A DNA stretch of 59,734 nt, taken from Candidatus Gastranaerophilales bacterium (GTDB taxonomy: Bacteria > Cyanobacteriota > Vampirovibrionia > Gastranaerophilales > Gastranaerophilaceae). Both the position numbers and the translations under genes were made by a program. Below, one piece after another: positions 7,857 to 16,794 of this stretch. The first letter of the stretch is position 1; the number at the start of each line of letters is the position of its first letter. The DNA lies in assembly GCA_910587375.1 (NCBI GenBank), contig CAJULR010000044.1, forward strand, positions 1 to 59,734, in the 5' to 3' direction. Under the pieces are notes generated by a model. It worked only from the letters and a program-made list of their open reading frames with translations. It searched no databases and was not told the origin of the DNA.

Positions 7857-9845
7857 TTACAGGTTTTCAGGAACCTTAACCTTCCATAAACCCTTATTTT
7901 TATTAAACCCGTCGTCTTTCTTTTGAAGCTTTTCAGGCTCTTTTATTGTAATTTTGTCGTATTCAAAATTTGCATTGTCTGTTCCCAAAAGGAACATAAA
8001 ATCAAGGTTCACGCCGCTTCTTATTGTGTCATATGAAAATGCAACCTTGATATCTTCGGGCCCTGCAATTACATAAAATTTATTTTCAGTAAGCAAATCA
8101 TCATCGTAATTATCCCTCAGAGGGCTTATTACACCTCTATAGCCCACAGATAAATATTTTCCAAGTTTAATGCTTTCATTCACATCAATTGAAGATTTAC
8201 CATATGTATATTCATCAAACCAAAACGGGCTCGTGCCGTTTCTTCCGGCAATTTGATAACTTATACGGGATTGCCAGTTTTTAATCCTTGAATCAAAATA
8301 CGGGCCGCCACGAACCAACCCCACGGTTTCGCCTGTGCCATAAACGGTTGCCATAGTTTGTCCTAAAATACCAAAATTCAGGTACATATCCTGCTCTTCA
8401 TTTGAAATGCCGAATATGTGTTTTCTAAGTTCAGCCTGCCACCTTAAGCGCATTGTGCCATAATTGTCTTTTTCCTGGTGCCTTGTCTGATATTCTGAAA
8501 CATAGCCCGCTGTGAACCTTTGCCTGAAAACGGCGTCAATATCTTTTACATTATACCTGTCATCATAAACCAACTGCGCCAAATGCCCCGCCCTTTTTGA
8601 ACCTATGAACCATTCGTCTTTATAGGCATGGCGCGCAAATTCAGCCTTTAATTTATTTGTAAAATTATATTCACCGTCAACAATTAAGTTTTCGCTGCTT
8701 GTGGCCCAGGCTGCGTCCAATTTCAACCTTTTTGTGTTCAATCTTCCAATAACACCAATACCAAATTCATCGTCATAAACCAATGCAGGAGCCACTTTCA
8801 GGTTTCCACCGTTTGGAATTTTAAAAATATATCCAAGCCCGACATATTGCCCAAAATGGCTTATAGAGCCGATTTCAACAGGTATATTTGCCTCAATGCG
8901 GTTCATTTCCTTGTCTGCAAACATTTCAACAGAAGCCATTGTAACAAGCTTTGTCTTTTTATAATACAAATCCGCATTCTTTAAAATTAAGCTGTCGTGG
9001 TCTTTCCCGGGTTTTATAAGAATTTCTTTTGTTTTTATTTTATAGGGCGAAAGCCGCTGTTTTTTAATGTCAAAAGAAATGTTATCGTCCTGAATTAGCA
9101 TATTATCATAGGTGTTAAAGCCTGATGTTTGAAGGCACATCTCCACTTTTCTTGCAAGCTCAACATTCCCGTTTACCGCTTCAAGCCTGTCTGTATAGGC
9201 ATACCCTTCTGCCGCATGGAGCCTTATTACAGAGCCAACATTTATAATCGGCGCGTCGATTAAGGCATTTTCCTCATTTAAATCCACAAGCATATAATCG
9301 CCCTGAATGACGTTCCCGTCTTTCTTCAAGACAACATTATCAAAAAGTTTCACGATATTTGCATTTTTATCATAAATTGCCCTGTCAGCGGTTATAACCG
9401 TCCCTGTGGCAGAGGTTACAACAACATCTCCGCGCGCCTCAACCTCGCCTCTTTCGTCAAAATATTCAAGAACCTTGCTGTCTATCGTGACATCTTTTTT
9501 GTCTTTTTGCGGAGCAAAATCTGTCTTTACGGCCTGCGCACCGGCTTTATTGGTTTCTTTTATGCGCCTTCTTGTAATTTCATCCAGAGGGTTTGGAATT
9601 GAAAATTCTTTTTTGTCAGATGGGATATAATCATCGTCCCAGCCTGTTTTCACACCTTTATCATAATATCTGTTTGTGCTTATAGCCTGAAATTCCTGCT
9701 TTTCTTGTTTGTCTTCAGGAACCAAAGTTACAGCATTAACCGTTTCAAACGAAAAAGCCGCGCCCCACGGGCAAAAAGCACCCGCACAAAACATAAAACC
9801 ACAGGCAAGATACAGTTTTATAAAATTTTTACACCTTGAAGTAAT
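7857..9845 (-). CDS. LptD/OstA-like outer-membrane protein, possible ATT start
   Basis: The N-terminal third carries an OstA/LptA-type beta-jellyroll (YFDERGEVEARGDVVVTSAT, then TVITADRAIYDKNANIVKL). The rest is a long run of alternating beta strands typical of the LptD barrel, which inserts lipopolysaccharide or a similar glycolipid into the outer membrane. The first ATG (9794) gives an N-terminus without basic residues. Reading on upstream in frame gives a proper signal peptide (ITSRCKNFIKLYLACGFMF, then CAGAFCPWGAAFS) beginning at ATT 9845, with GGGGAG exactly 9 nt before it. An alternative is a 1-nt frameshift joining an out-of-frame ATG at 9901. LptD is usually longer, so it may be a short lineage-specific form. 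I am sure of the family and less sure of the start. Confidence 0.78.
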   Translation of the reverse strand: MTSRCKNFIKLYLACGFMFCAGAFCPWGAAFSFETVNAVTLVPEDKQEKQEFQAISTNRYYDKGVKTGWDDDYIPSDKKEFSIPNPLDEITRRRIKETNKAGAQAVKTDFAPQKDKKDVTIDSKVLEYFDERGEVEARGDVVVTSATGTVITADRAIYDKNANIVKLFDNVVLKKDGNVIQGDYMLVDLNEENALIDAPIINVGSVIRLHAAEGYAYTDRLEAVNGNVELARKVEMCLQTSGFNTYDNMLIQDDNISFDIKKQRLSPYKIKTKEILIKPGKDHDSLILKNADLYYKKTKLVTMASVEMFADKEMNRIEANIPVEIGSISHFGQYVGLGYIFKIPNGGNLKVAPALVYDDEFGIGVIGRLNTKRLKLDAAWATSSENLIVDGEYNFTNKLKAEFARHAYKDEWFIGSKRAGHLAQLVYDDRYNVKDIDAVFRQRFTAGYVSEYQTRHQEKDNYGTMRLRWQAELRKHIFGISNEEQDMYLNFGILGQTMATVYGTGETVGLVRGGPYFDSRIKNWQSRISYQIAGRNGTSPFWFDEYTYGKSSIDVNESIKLGKYLSVGYRGVISPLRDNYDDDLLTENKFYVIAGPEDIKVAFSYDTIRSGVNLDFMFLLGTDNANFEYDKITIKEPEKLQKKDDGFNKNKGLWKVKVPENL

Positions 9846-10011
9846 TTCGACTTTCTCCCCAGTTTTGAAACCGCCCGGCTCACTTTAACATACAAGCCCA
9901 TGCGATAGAATTTATTTTACATCAAAATGCTTTAAAAATCACGCACAAAAAATTCTAAAGGTTACATTAGGTAAAACCCGCTCCAAATCACAATTTTGCG
10001 CCAACCTTTTA

Positions 10012-11157
10012 CTATCTTGGAATATAGTTGAAAGGATTTGTCGTAGCCCCGTTTCTTCTAACCTCAAAGTGCAAGTGCGGCCCGGTTGAATAGCCTGTTG
10101 TACCGATATTTGCAATAACCTGTCCGCGATAAACAGACGCCCCTTTTGCAACCCTATAGCTTGAAAGGTGCGCATAAAGCGTTGTTGTGGGCACGCCGCC
10201 AACCTTACCATGGTCTATAATTACAACTTTGCCATATCCGCCATACCAGCCTGTGAATATGACTTTGCCGGAGTTTGCAGCCTTCACATTTGCCCCGTAC
10301 GGAGCGCCGATATCAACCCCTGAATGGAAAATCTGTTTTTTAAATATGGGGTGCATTCTTGTGCCATATGGGGATGTACATGGCCCTGCAACAGGCCTTA
10401 CAAAGGTTGCAGTGGTTGTAATTGTAGTTGTTTTCGTTGTTTTGCTTACTGTTTTATTAATCATATCCTCAATTTGCTTAGACTGGCGGGCAAGTTCCCT
10501 TTCGGATTTTTCCCACGTTGAACGGTCGGTTTTAAGCTTGTGAATCATCTTTTCATTGCTTGAAATCGCGCTTTGGATGTTCTTTTGCTGACGATTCATA
10601 GTTTCAATTGAGGCCTTAAGTTCGTTTTTTTGATTTTCAAGGCGGCGGGTTAATTCCCTAATTTGCCTTGTCCTTTCTTGAGTTCGGGCAATTTTTTGCC
10701 TGTCTATATCCATTACGATATTTTCAAAATAAATTCTGTCCAAAAAATCGTTAACATTCTTTGCGGACAACAAAAATTCAATATAATTTTTTCTTTTAAT
10801 CTTAAAAATCTGCACTATTCTTTTGTTTGTGGCATATTGTTGCGCTCTGTAATTTCTAAGCGCGTTCTCAAGCTGAATTTGCAGAGTGTAAAGCTCTTCT
10901 TGCGCATTTTTATACTGCTGTTTGTTATAATAAAGCCCCTGTTCGGTTTGCTCCAGCTTTTTTTGGTTTCGATACAGCTTATTTGTTTCAATTTTTTCCA
11001 AAAGTTTAAGCTTATGAATTTCTTTCTTTGCCTGTGCGCGCTTTTGCTCAATTTGGCTCTTAGAGGCATTTTGGGCATAACAAGCGCCCGTGTCCGCTAT
11101 AAAAACAAAAACGGCGAAAAACAGACATATTACAATTTTAGCTGCATTTTTTATCAT
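10012..11157 (-). CDS. EnvC/NlpD-like M23 (LytM) peptidase with coiled coil
   Basis: A 381-residue exported protein. A signal peptide (residues 1-28, ending near CYAQ) is followed by a long coiled coil (about 30-240) and a LytM/M23 domain. The zinc ligands are present: H278 and D282 in HSGVDIG, and H361 and H363 in GPHLHFEV. A His before ASS-like residues (YAHLSS) is also present, so it could be an active D,L-endopeptidase cutting peptidoglycan cross-links, unlike E. coli EnvC, which has lost these residues. The architecture suggests a role in cell separation. It is upstream of the LptD-like gene on the same strand, with about 170 nt between. Confidence 0.88.
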   Translation of the reverse strand: MIKNAAKIVICLFFAVFVFIADTGACYAQNASKSQIEQKRAQAKKEIHKLKLLEKIETNKLYRNQKKLEQTEQGLYYNKQQYKNAQEELYTLQIQLENALRNYRAQQYATNKRIVQIFKIKRKNYIEFLLSAKNVNDFLDRIYFENIVMDIDRQKIARTQERTRQIRELTRRLENQKNELKASIETMNRQQKNIQSAISSNEKMIHKLKTDRSTWEKSERELARQSKQIEDMINKTVSKTTKTTTITTTATFVRPVAGPCTSPYGTRMHPIFKKQIFHSGVDIGAPYGANVKAANSGKVIFTGWYGGYGKVVIIDHGKVGGVPTTTLYAHLSSYRVAKGASVYRGQVIANIGTTGYSTGPHLHFEVRRNGATTNPFNYIPR

Positions 11158-11166
11158 AATTTTAAA

Positions 11167-11274
11167 CTAGTTAGCAAGAAGCGGCAAAAGTATTGTTGCG
11201 CCTATCATCCAAGCTGCAACGGTGATTACAAGGATTGAAACTATTATTCTTCTGTTCTTTCTAAAAAATTCCAT
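11167..11274 (-). CDS. 35-residue single-pass membrane peptide
   Basis: A short reading frame, ATG at 11274 to TAG at 11167, encodes a basic head (MEFFRKNRRI) followed by one hydrophobic helix (IVSILVITVAAWMIGATILL) and a short tail. It looks like a signal anchor with the positive side inside. It sits 9 nt before the M23 peptidase gene on the same strand, so it could be co-transcribed. The N-terminus resembles the anchor of SurA/PpiD-type chaperones, so a decayed or split start of such a gene is an alternative. No strong Shine-Dalgarno is seen. Confidence 0.5.
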   Translation of the reverse strand: MEFFRKNRRIIVSILVITVAAWMIGATILLPLLAN

Positions 11275-11413
11275 AATTCTTAAAATTTATCCCCAAATAT
11301 TACCCAATCTACTATACAAACATTTTACCCGAAAAATACCCCGCATGCAAACAGGTTTGAGCCAATTTAGGCCATTTATAGGATATTAGCACTTATAAAG
11401 AGTTTTTTAAACT

Positions 11414-13141
11414 TTAAATTTTGCACCCGGCATCGTCTTTATCAATTTTTCCGTCAAAATTGTTGTCAAGCCCGTCATAACAAGAGTTTCCGCTCTCAAA
11501 ACTTTCCGCTCTCGGTGTAAATTTTAAATATTTTTCATCCAAATCATCATAAAGTTTCAAAAAATATTCAAGATAAAATTTTGCCAAATATTCGTTTTTA
11601 AAAATCAAAATATTTTCATCATTTTTTCCCATCCCGGAATTTGAAAAATTCGCACTTCCTGTAATAAAAATTTTTCCATCAATTACCATGTTCTTTTCAT
11701 GGTTTTTGCCGCCCCAGTTTTCCACCTTTAATTTCAAGCCTTTTGACCTCATAAGGGCCACCAAAGCCTTCATATTATTGGCTCCCACGGAATCATATAT
11801 AATCCTAACGTCCACCCCGCGGGCCTTTGCGGCAACAAGCTCATCAATTATCATCCTGTTTGTAAGATAAAAAATGCTCACATATATTTGCCTGCGCGCC
11901 CCGCGCAAAAACGGTAAAATGCCCTTTTCTAAAGGGTTTCCTGCTGGTGAAAAATAAATATCAACCTCTCCCGCTGCCCCTAAATTTATGTTTTGAACGC
12001 TGAAATCCCGCTTGGCGCCTTGAAATTTGCCTTCGTACAACTGCTCAAACTCGCTTCTAAAGGCCCTTACAACGTTTTCATTTTTTATTAAAACCGCCGT
12101 ATTAGCGTTGTAGCCGCCGGTTCCCGTGGTTGAAATATTCATCGTTCCTGTGAAAATTTTGTCGTTGTCAAAAATGAAAAATTTGTTGTGCATGTTGGCG
12201 CCCGATAAATCCGCGCGCACATCAAAGTTTTTAACAAGCTTTGCCGTATCGGCGTAAACATAAGTCCCGTCTGCCTTTGAATCCACAACGCCCCGAATTT
12301 TTACCCCTCTTTTTTTCGCCTCCAAAAGTGCGTTTAAAATTTCATCCTGCCTATCAAGCCCATAGAGCGCAAAATCTATGCTTTCCTTAACATTCTTAAT
12401 ATTTTTTAAAAGAACCCTGCAAGCCTCTGTCCCACAAGAGCTTGAAGGCATTTTGTTTGAGTTTGGATTTACAAGAAAAATTTCCACATCCCCAAATTTG
12501 CGTACCAAAGAGGTGCGAAAAACCTGCGATGAGCGAGATTTTGCTCGTTGTAAAGCCCGGTTTTTCGGGTTTTTTCTAAAATCAAGGTGCGATTTTTTAC
12601 AACGGAAATTTTGCAGCTGTTTGGCGTTTTTCTTTATCCCGCGCGGGTTTTCAAGGATTTTATACAAATTTTGAACATCAGGATTGTTTTCACCATCTGA
12701 AAGCGCAAACCCTTTAATCAAAAGAATTTGCGCCAAATCAACACCGTGGAAATACACTCTGCCAAGGGTTTCAACCCTGCTTACATCTTTATTTTCTTTA
12801 TTTAAATTTGAATTATTATCTGAACTCATTTTTAAAGAAACCTTTTCACCCAAAAAATTTGAAATCATATATTTTTTTGCGGATTTTTTAATATATTTTG
12901 CCTCATCTTCTGTAATATCAAGGTTTTCAAGAGTTTTTTCATCTGTTTTTCCGCCAACAACCTGAATTCCCTCTAATTTTACAAGTTCGTTATCCTCCTT
13001 TAAACCGTTAAAATTCAGGTCAAGATAGAGTTTGTCGGCTTCTAAAACGTCCAAAACGATATATGACGGGCTTTTTTGAAATTCAAAAGCCAAAAAAGCA
13101 AGAAAAATCAATATAATCAGCGCGCAGACAAACTTTTTCAT
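11414..13141 (-). CDS. Nuclease-fold plus phospholipase D-like fusion protein
   Basis: Residues 1-20 form a hydrophobic signal or anchor (MKKFVCALIILIFLAFLAFE), so it is exported or membrane-tethered. The next 150 residues follow the staphylococcal-nuclease (thermonuclease) fold pattern (VKLEGIQVVGG ... LGRVYFHGVDLAQILLIKGFAL). The first active-site Arg seems to be Lys, so activity is doubtful. Two PLD motifs follow: HNKFFIFDNDKIFTGTMNIS and HEKNMVIDGKIFITGSANFS, both complete (HxK...D...G(S/T)xN). The C-terminus carries a calcium-loop-like DNNFDGKIDKDD flanked by two Cys. I chose ATG 13141; a GTG at 13165 would add eight residues. PLD enzymes of this kind cut DNA or phospholipid; the substrate here is not evident. 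Confidence 0.83.
   Translation of the reverse strand: MKKFVCALIILIFLAFLAFEFQKSPSYIVLDVLEADKLYLDLNFNGLKEDNELVKLEGIQVVGGKTDEKTLENLDITEDEAKYIKKSAKKYMISNFLGEKVSLKMSSDNNSNLNKENKDVSRVETLGRVYFHGVDLAQILLIKGFALSDGENNPDVQNLYKILENPRGIKKNAKQLQNFRCKKSHLDFRKNPKNRALQRAKSRSSQVFRTSLVRKFGDVEIFLVNPNSNKMPSSSCGTEACRVLLKNIKNVKESIDFALYGLDRQDEILNALLEAKKRGVKIRGVVDSKADGTYVYADTAKLVKNFDVRADLSGANMHNKFFIFDNDKIFTGTMNISTTGTGGYNANTAVLIKNENVVRAFRSEFEQLYEGKFQGAKRDFSVQNINLGAAGEVDIYFSPAGNPLEKGILPFLRGARRQIYVSIFYLTNRMIIDELVAAKARGVDVRIIYDSVGANNMKALVALMRSKGLKLKVENWGGKNHEKNMVIDGKIFITGSANFSNSGMGKNDENILIFKNEYLAKFYLEYFLKLYDDLDEKYLKFTPRAESFESGNSCYDGLDNNFDGKIDKDDAGCKI
12500..12580 (-). repeat. Palindrome-rich in-frame insert in the PLD gene
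   Basis: This stretch holds several small inverted repeats in a row (AGGTGCGAAAAACCT; GAGCGAGATTTTGCTC; CCCGGTTTTTCGGG). It encodes a basic, low-complexity linker (RAKSRSSQVFRTSLVRKFGD) between the nuclease-like domain and the first PLD domain. It resembles a palindromic interspersed element carried in frame rather than part of either domain. Confidence 0.5.
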
Positions 13142-13190
13142 AAGGATATTATACGCCAAAAACACCGCAGCAGCATTATTTACCCCTGCG

Positions 13191-13255
13191 CGTCATTACG
13201 AGCGACCGACGGGAGCGCGGCAATCCAGAAAAGGCAGAAACAGACTGGGTTTTAA
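13191..13255. repeat. Interspersed palindromic repeat copies (families C and B)
   Basis: 13191-13228 carries a CGTCATTACGAGCGACCG ... GCGCGGCAATCCAG element of the same family as copies at about 16434-16476 and 16533-16670. At 13236-13250, TGGGTTTTAACCTAA is a partial copy of the palindrome at 16275-16296. Such extragenic elements are common in many bacterial genomes. Confidence 0.7.
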
Positions 13256-13293
13256 CCTAACATCACAAAATCGCCACGTCCTACAAAATCCAA

Positions 13294-13328
13294 TAAAAAA
13301 AGGTGCTGAGGTTACAAGAAACAGCACC
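13294..13328 (-). terminator. Intrinsic terminator after the prepilin gene
   Basis: A 7-bp stem (GGTGCTG / CAGCACC, 13-nt loop) is followed on the minus strand by a run of seven T (plus-strand A 13294-13300). It lies about 60 nt after the stop of the large Gly-rich prepilin gene. Confidence 0.75.
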
Positions 13329-13387
13329 GTAAAAAAGTTGTTTATATCGTAAATCTTTGTCCCAAAAGGCTTTCCAGCTTCACTGGG

Positions 13388-16300
13388 TTATATCGACGTG
13401 GATTTATATTCTAAAATCACCATGCCTTTCCCGCCTTTGCCGCCAAGGCCGCCGGTTTCATTAACTACAGCGCCGCCTCCGCCGCCTCCGCCAAAGGTTC
13501 CAGCCTTGCCATTAGGGGTGTTTGCCGCGTCGTTACAGGTTATTCCTGCCATAAGTGTGGTCAAATTTCCGCCGCAACCGCCTAAAATCGGGCCTCCGAT
13601 GGTACCATCTTTTGCCTTGATATAGGTTGCCCAGGTTTCATCAGGGTTTTGATACAATTGTTCCAAATATCCCCCAATGCCGCCATAGGTGGGCGTTGCG
13701 GCCTGGCCTTTGGTCAAAGGGTCAGAGCAATTTGCATATTTTCCTGTGCCGCTGCAAGGGAGAGTTTTTTCTGCGGCATGCTCGTTTTTGCCCATACCGC
13801 CGTCGTTTCCGCGAAGCCCGCCGCGCGCAGACAAGGTTTTTGTGCTGGCGCCCGCCTGATATTCAATTTTTGAATCGGCGCCATTTCCTGTCCCTGTCGT
13901 GGCTTCGCCGCCTGCGCCTGCCCAAATCTTAATCTCTGTGCCGGCTTTCAGGTTTGTAATTGTCCGCGTGATGAGCTCCCCTGTGGTTCCGCCCCCGCCG
14001 TTGGTTCCACCGTATTCAAAGTATACATAGCCACTGGCACCACTTGCTCCTATTCCAAAGGTTGAATCTCCTTCTGATTGAGAACCTGAACCTCCGCCTC
14101 CGCCTGCGCCATAGGATTCTTTTAGAGGAGAGGAGCCGTTTTTAACAGAGTTACCTCCTGTGCCTCCTTGTAGAGTTTCACCTTTCATATTTTGAGAGTT
14201 TCCGCCACTTCCTCCATATGCTTTGTTTAGAAGGGCTGTATGAAGTTTTCCGTTTTCTCCATATCCAGAATTTAGATTATATGATATTCCTGTCCAGTTA
14301 TTATCTAATGTATTTCCTTCTCCTATTGCAATATTTGTTCTAAAGGTTCCTCCTTGGGATTCTGTGGTTTCTGCGGATGAATAGTGTCCTGCAAAACCAC
14401 CTAATGCTTCTGCGATAACAGGGCCTGTGCTTGAGCCGCGGCGGATTCTTGTTGGGTTACCATTATTTCCGTTTTTACCTGCTATATTTTGAACAGCACC
14501 ACCAGACCCTATTTCAAAGTATAGGGTTTCACCGGGGGTGACATTAATTTCACCTACTACTAATTGACCTGCGCCACCACCGCCAGAACCATTGGCGGGG
14601 AGGGAGAAATCACATTTGAGGGCAGGGTAGGTGTAGTAGAGGCGGAGGGCTCCGGGCTTACCGGAGGTACTGGTTGTATTTGCGGTTGCGCTAGCACCAT
14701 TTCCACCATTACAGTGGTTTGCTCCAAAAATCGTACTTACTGCGCCACCAATTGAACCATTGCTACTCATTCCACCATACCCCCCACCACCAGCGCCTCC
14801 ATTAGAATCTTTGCCATTAGCTCCGCTCTTACCAATTAATCCCGTGCCAATACCTATGGTTGAACTTAAATATGTGCCAGCATTACCATAAGAACCACCA
14901 CCAGCGCCACCCGCACCACCACCGCCACCCCCGCTACCGTAACCTCCGCCACCTCCACCACCTCCGCCTGCATGCGTATCTTTATTTGTACTCCCTCCGC
15001 CGCCACCACCTCCACCAATCTGAAACAATAAACTACCACTTGTTCCAGAAGCAGTTGAAATTGTTGTCGGCCCTCCGCCACCTCCACCTCCACCACCAGT
15101 TCCACCAGTCGATGGCTGAACACCACCTCCACCTCCACCGCCACCCCAAATACCACCATTTCCACCCGCACATCCGGCATTTGTATAGGTGCCACCCAAA
15201 CCCCCAGAAGAAATAGCATTTCCTTGTCCATTTAACCCATTAGTACAGGCACTTGAATCAGAACCTGTTCCGCCATCTCCACCATATATACCCGCTTTTG
15301 CACCACTAGTTTTACAAAAACCATTACCACCACCTCCACCTGCATAATATCCAACACTAGCAAATGCAATAACCTTGCTGTCTGCATCTATGCCCCCACC
15401 TTCACCACCTCCAGCGGGAATTTTAATATAAACACTTGATGGTAAATCACCTAACAATTGGACATTCTGGACATACCCACCCGAACCTCCTCCGCCCCCA
15501 TAAAAAGTTTTATCATCTTGCCACCATCCCGAGCCTCCACCACCGCCACCACCACAGGCGGTGACAGAAACTGCAACTTTGCCGGGGGCGTATTCTTTAC
15601 CATCAGTAACACCTGTCCATGTGGTAACACCACTTGCAGAGCATTTTTCATCAAGGTCGGGAACTTTTGTTGCTGTGCTTGGAATAGTGAAACTTGTTTC
15701 GCCGGGAGTTAAGAAATCTTTGTATGTATTTCCATCGCCGCCGGCGGGGATTGTGGCTGTTCCCGTGCCTAAACCTCCGCTGGCGCCGCCACCGCCGCCG
15801 CCGAGCATGAAGACTCTAAGTTTTGAAACGCCTTCAGGAACTGTCCAGGATTTTGAGGTTGTTACTTCCTGTTTACCATAGAAAGAGTTTCCGCCGGCGC
15901 CTCCTCCGCCAATCATAGTCACTTTTACGGCATTGACGTCGTTTGGGACGTTAAAAATTTCGGGGATTTCGCCCGAATCGTTTGTAAATATTGAGATTAT
16001 AGAGTCTTTATCGTATTGGGCGGCGCCGACGCCTGAAATGTTGATTTTGGCCTCGTCCATGCGTTTGGTCATGACAGGGGCGAGGGCGGCCAATAATAAT
16101 GAGGCCACGAGGAGGGCCATGAGCATTTCAACGAGGGAGAAGGCAGCTTTCTTACCACAACCTTGAGATCCTGAAATTCGTAGTTTTTTGGGTTCAGGAT
16201 GACAGCTGCGCATTGATTGAGTTTCAGCCGAGTTCAGGGTGACGCGAGGGAGGGAGAAGGTAGCATGGGATGATGTTGGGTTAAAACCCAACCTACGGGG

Positions 16301-16735
16301 GTGAAAGGTTTTTAATGTACAGCCGTCATTCTGAACTTGTTTCAGAATCTGTAGTAGTCCCTGTTTTAGACCCTGAAATAAATTCAGGGTGACAGTTGCA
16401 CGTTGGTTGACTGCTTTTTTCATTGATTGAACAGCTGTCATTGCGAGGGTAGCGTCAGCGTACCGCGGCAATCCAGTATAATGTGACGCTGTAAGGGTTT
16501 TTTGGATTTCTTCCTTCGGTTTCACTGATCCGTGGATTGCCTCCTTTTGCCGAAATCTTTTGATTTCGTGCAAAATGGGTCCTCTTGGAGTGGCTTCGTC
16601 GCTGTCGCTTCCCTCGCAATGACGTGACCATTCAAAGCCTTCGTCCAAAACCTCGCAATGACGGCGACCATTAAATGACTTTAAGCCAAATTTCGTGCAG
16701 CAGAATGCACGCAAAAACGATAAACAATTTTTCAT
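13388..16735 (-). CDS. Very large Gly-rich type IV prepilin-like protein with repeat-derived leader
   Basis: The diagnostic part is KKAAFSLVEMLMALLVAS, a prepilin processing site (usual Gly at -1 replaced by Ala, F at +1, Glu at +5) followed by a hydrophobic helix. The mature protein is about 915 residues. It starts with a pilin-like helix, then glycine-rich domains (repeated VPxGVxxLxVxMxGGGGGG patterns and GGGGGG runs) to the end. Such Gly-rich modules are beta-rich surface adhesins. Two starts are possible. ATG 16735 has AAAGG 8 nt upstream but gives a 198-residue leader built of translated palindromic repeats. ATG 16213 gives a normal 24-residue leader (MRSCHPEPKKLRISGSQGCG) but has no Shine-Dalgarno. 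Its likely site is the pilus or cell surface. Confidence 0.78.
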   Translation of the reverse strand: MKNCLSFLRAFCCTKFGLKSFNGRRHCEVLDEGFEWSRHCEGSDSDEATPRGPILHEIKRFRQKEAIHGSVKPKEEIQKTLTASHYTGLPRYADATLAMTAVQSMKKAVNQRATVTLNLFQGLKQGLLQILKQVQNDGCTLKTFHPRRLGFNPTSSHATFSLPRVTLNSAETQSMRSCHPEPKKLRISGSQGCGKKAAFSLVEMLMALLVASLLLAALAPVMTKRMDEAKINISGVGAAQYDKDSIISIFTNDSGEIPEIFNVPNDVNAVKVTMIGGGGAGGNSFYGKQEVTTSKSWTVPEGVSKLRVFMLGGGGGGASGGLGTGTATIPAGGDGNTYKDFLTPGETSFTIPSTATKVPDLDEKCSASGVTTWTGVTDGKEYAPGKVAVSVTACGGGGGGGSGWWQDDKTFYGGGGGSGGYVQNVQLLGDLPSSVYIKIPAGGGEGGGIDADSKVIAFASVGYYAGGGGGNGFCKTSGAKAGIYGGDGGTGSDSSACTNGLNGQGNAISSGGLGGTYTNAGCAGGNGGIWGGGGGGGGVQPSTGGTGGGGGGGGGPTTISTASGTSGSLLFQIGGGGGGGGSTNKDTHAGGGGGGGGGYGSGGGGGGAGGAGGGSYGNAGTYLSSTIGIGTGLIGKSGANGKDSNGGAGGGGYGGMSSNGSIGGAVSTIFGANHCNGGNGASATANTTSTSGKPGALRLYYTYPALKCDFSLPANGSGGGGAGQLVVGEINVTPGETLYFEIGSGGAVQNIAGKNGNNGNPTRIRRGSSTGPVIAEALGGFAGHYSSAETTESQGGTFRTNIAIGEGNTLDNNWTGISYNLNSGYGENGKLHTALLNKAYGGSGGNSQNMKGETLQGGTGGNSVKNGSSPLKESYGAGGGGGSGSQSEGDSTFGIGASGASGYVYFEYGGTNGGGGTTGELITRTITNLKAGTEIKIWAGAGGEATTGTGNGADSKIEYQAGASTKTLSARGGLRGNDGGMGKNEHAAEKTLPCSGTGKYANCSDPLTKGQAATPTYGGIGGYLEQLYQNPDETWATYIKAKDGTIGGPILGGCGGNLTTLMAGITCNDAANTPNGKAGTFGGGGGGGAVVNETGGLGGKGGKGMVILEYKSTSI
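16168..16670. repeat. Island of palindromic interspersed repeats inside the prepilin leader
   Basis: At least seven elements of three families sit side by side. Family A (TTCTGAA/TTCAGAA arms ending in TTCAGRRTGAC): 16168-16204, 16220-16242, 16324-16350 and 16370-16394. Family B (GTTGGGTT-AA-AACCCAAC): 16275-16296. Family C (GTCATTGCGAG ... GCGGCAATCCAG): 16434-16476, then inverted at 16533-16627, and a partial one at about 16651-16670. On the minus strand the whole island stays open in frame with the prepilin. Translated signatures include LNLFQGLKQG and ILKQVQNDG. Confidence 0.8.
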
Positions 16736-16794
16736 TTTCGTAACCTTTATTTAAGATAAACAATTTAGACGATAAAACTTTTTATTAAGTTTAT

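Noticed and set aside
14860..15216. 118-codon His/Leu-rich open frame antisense to the prepilin
   Set aside because: An effect of poly-Gly codons on the other strand; the His run has no biological pattern.
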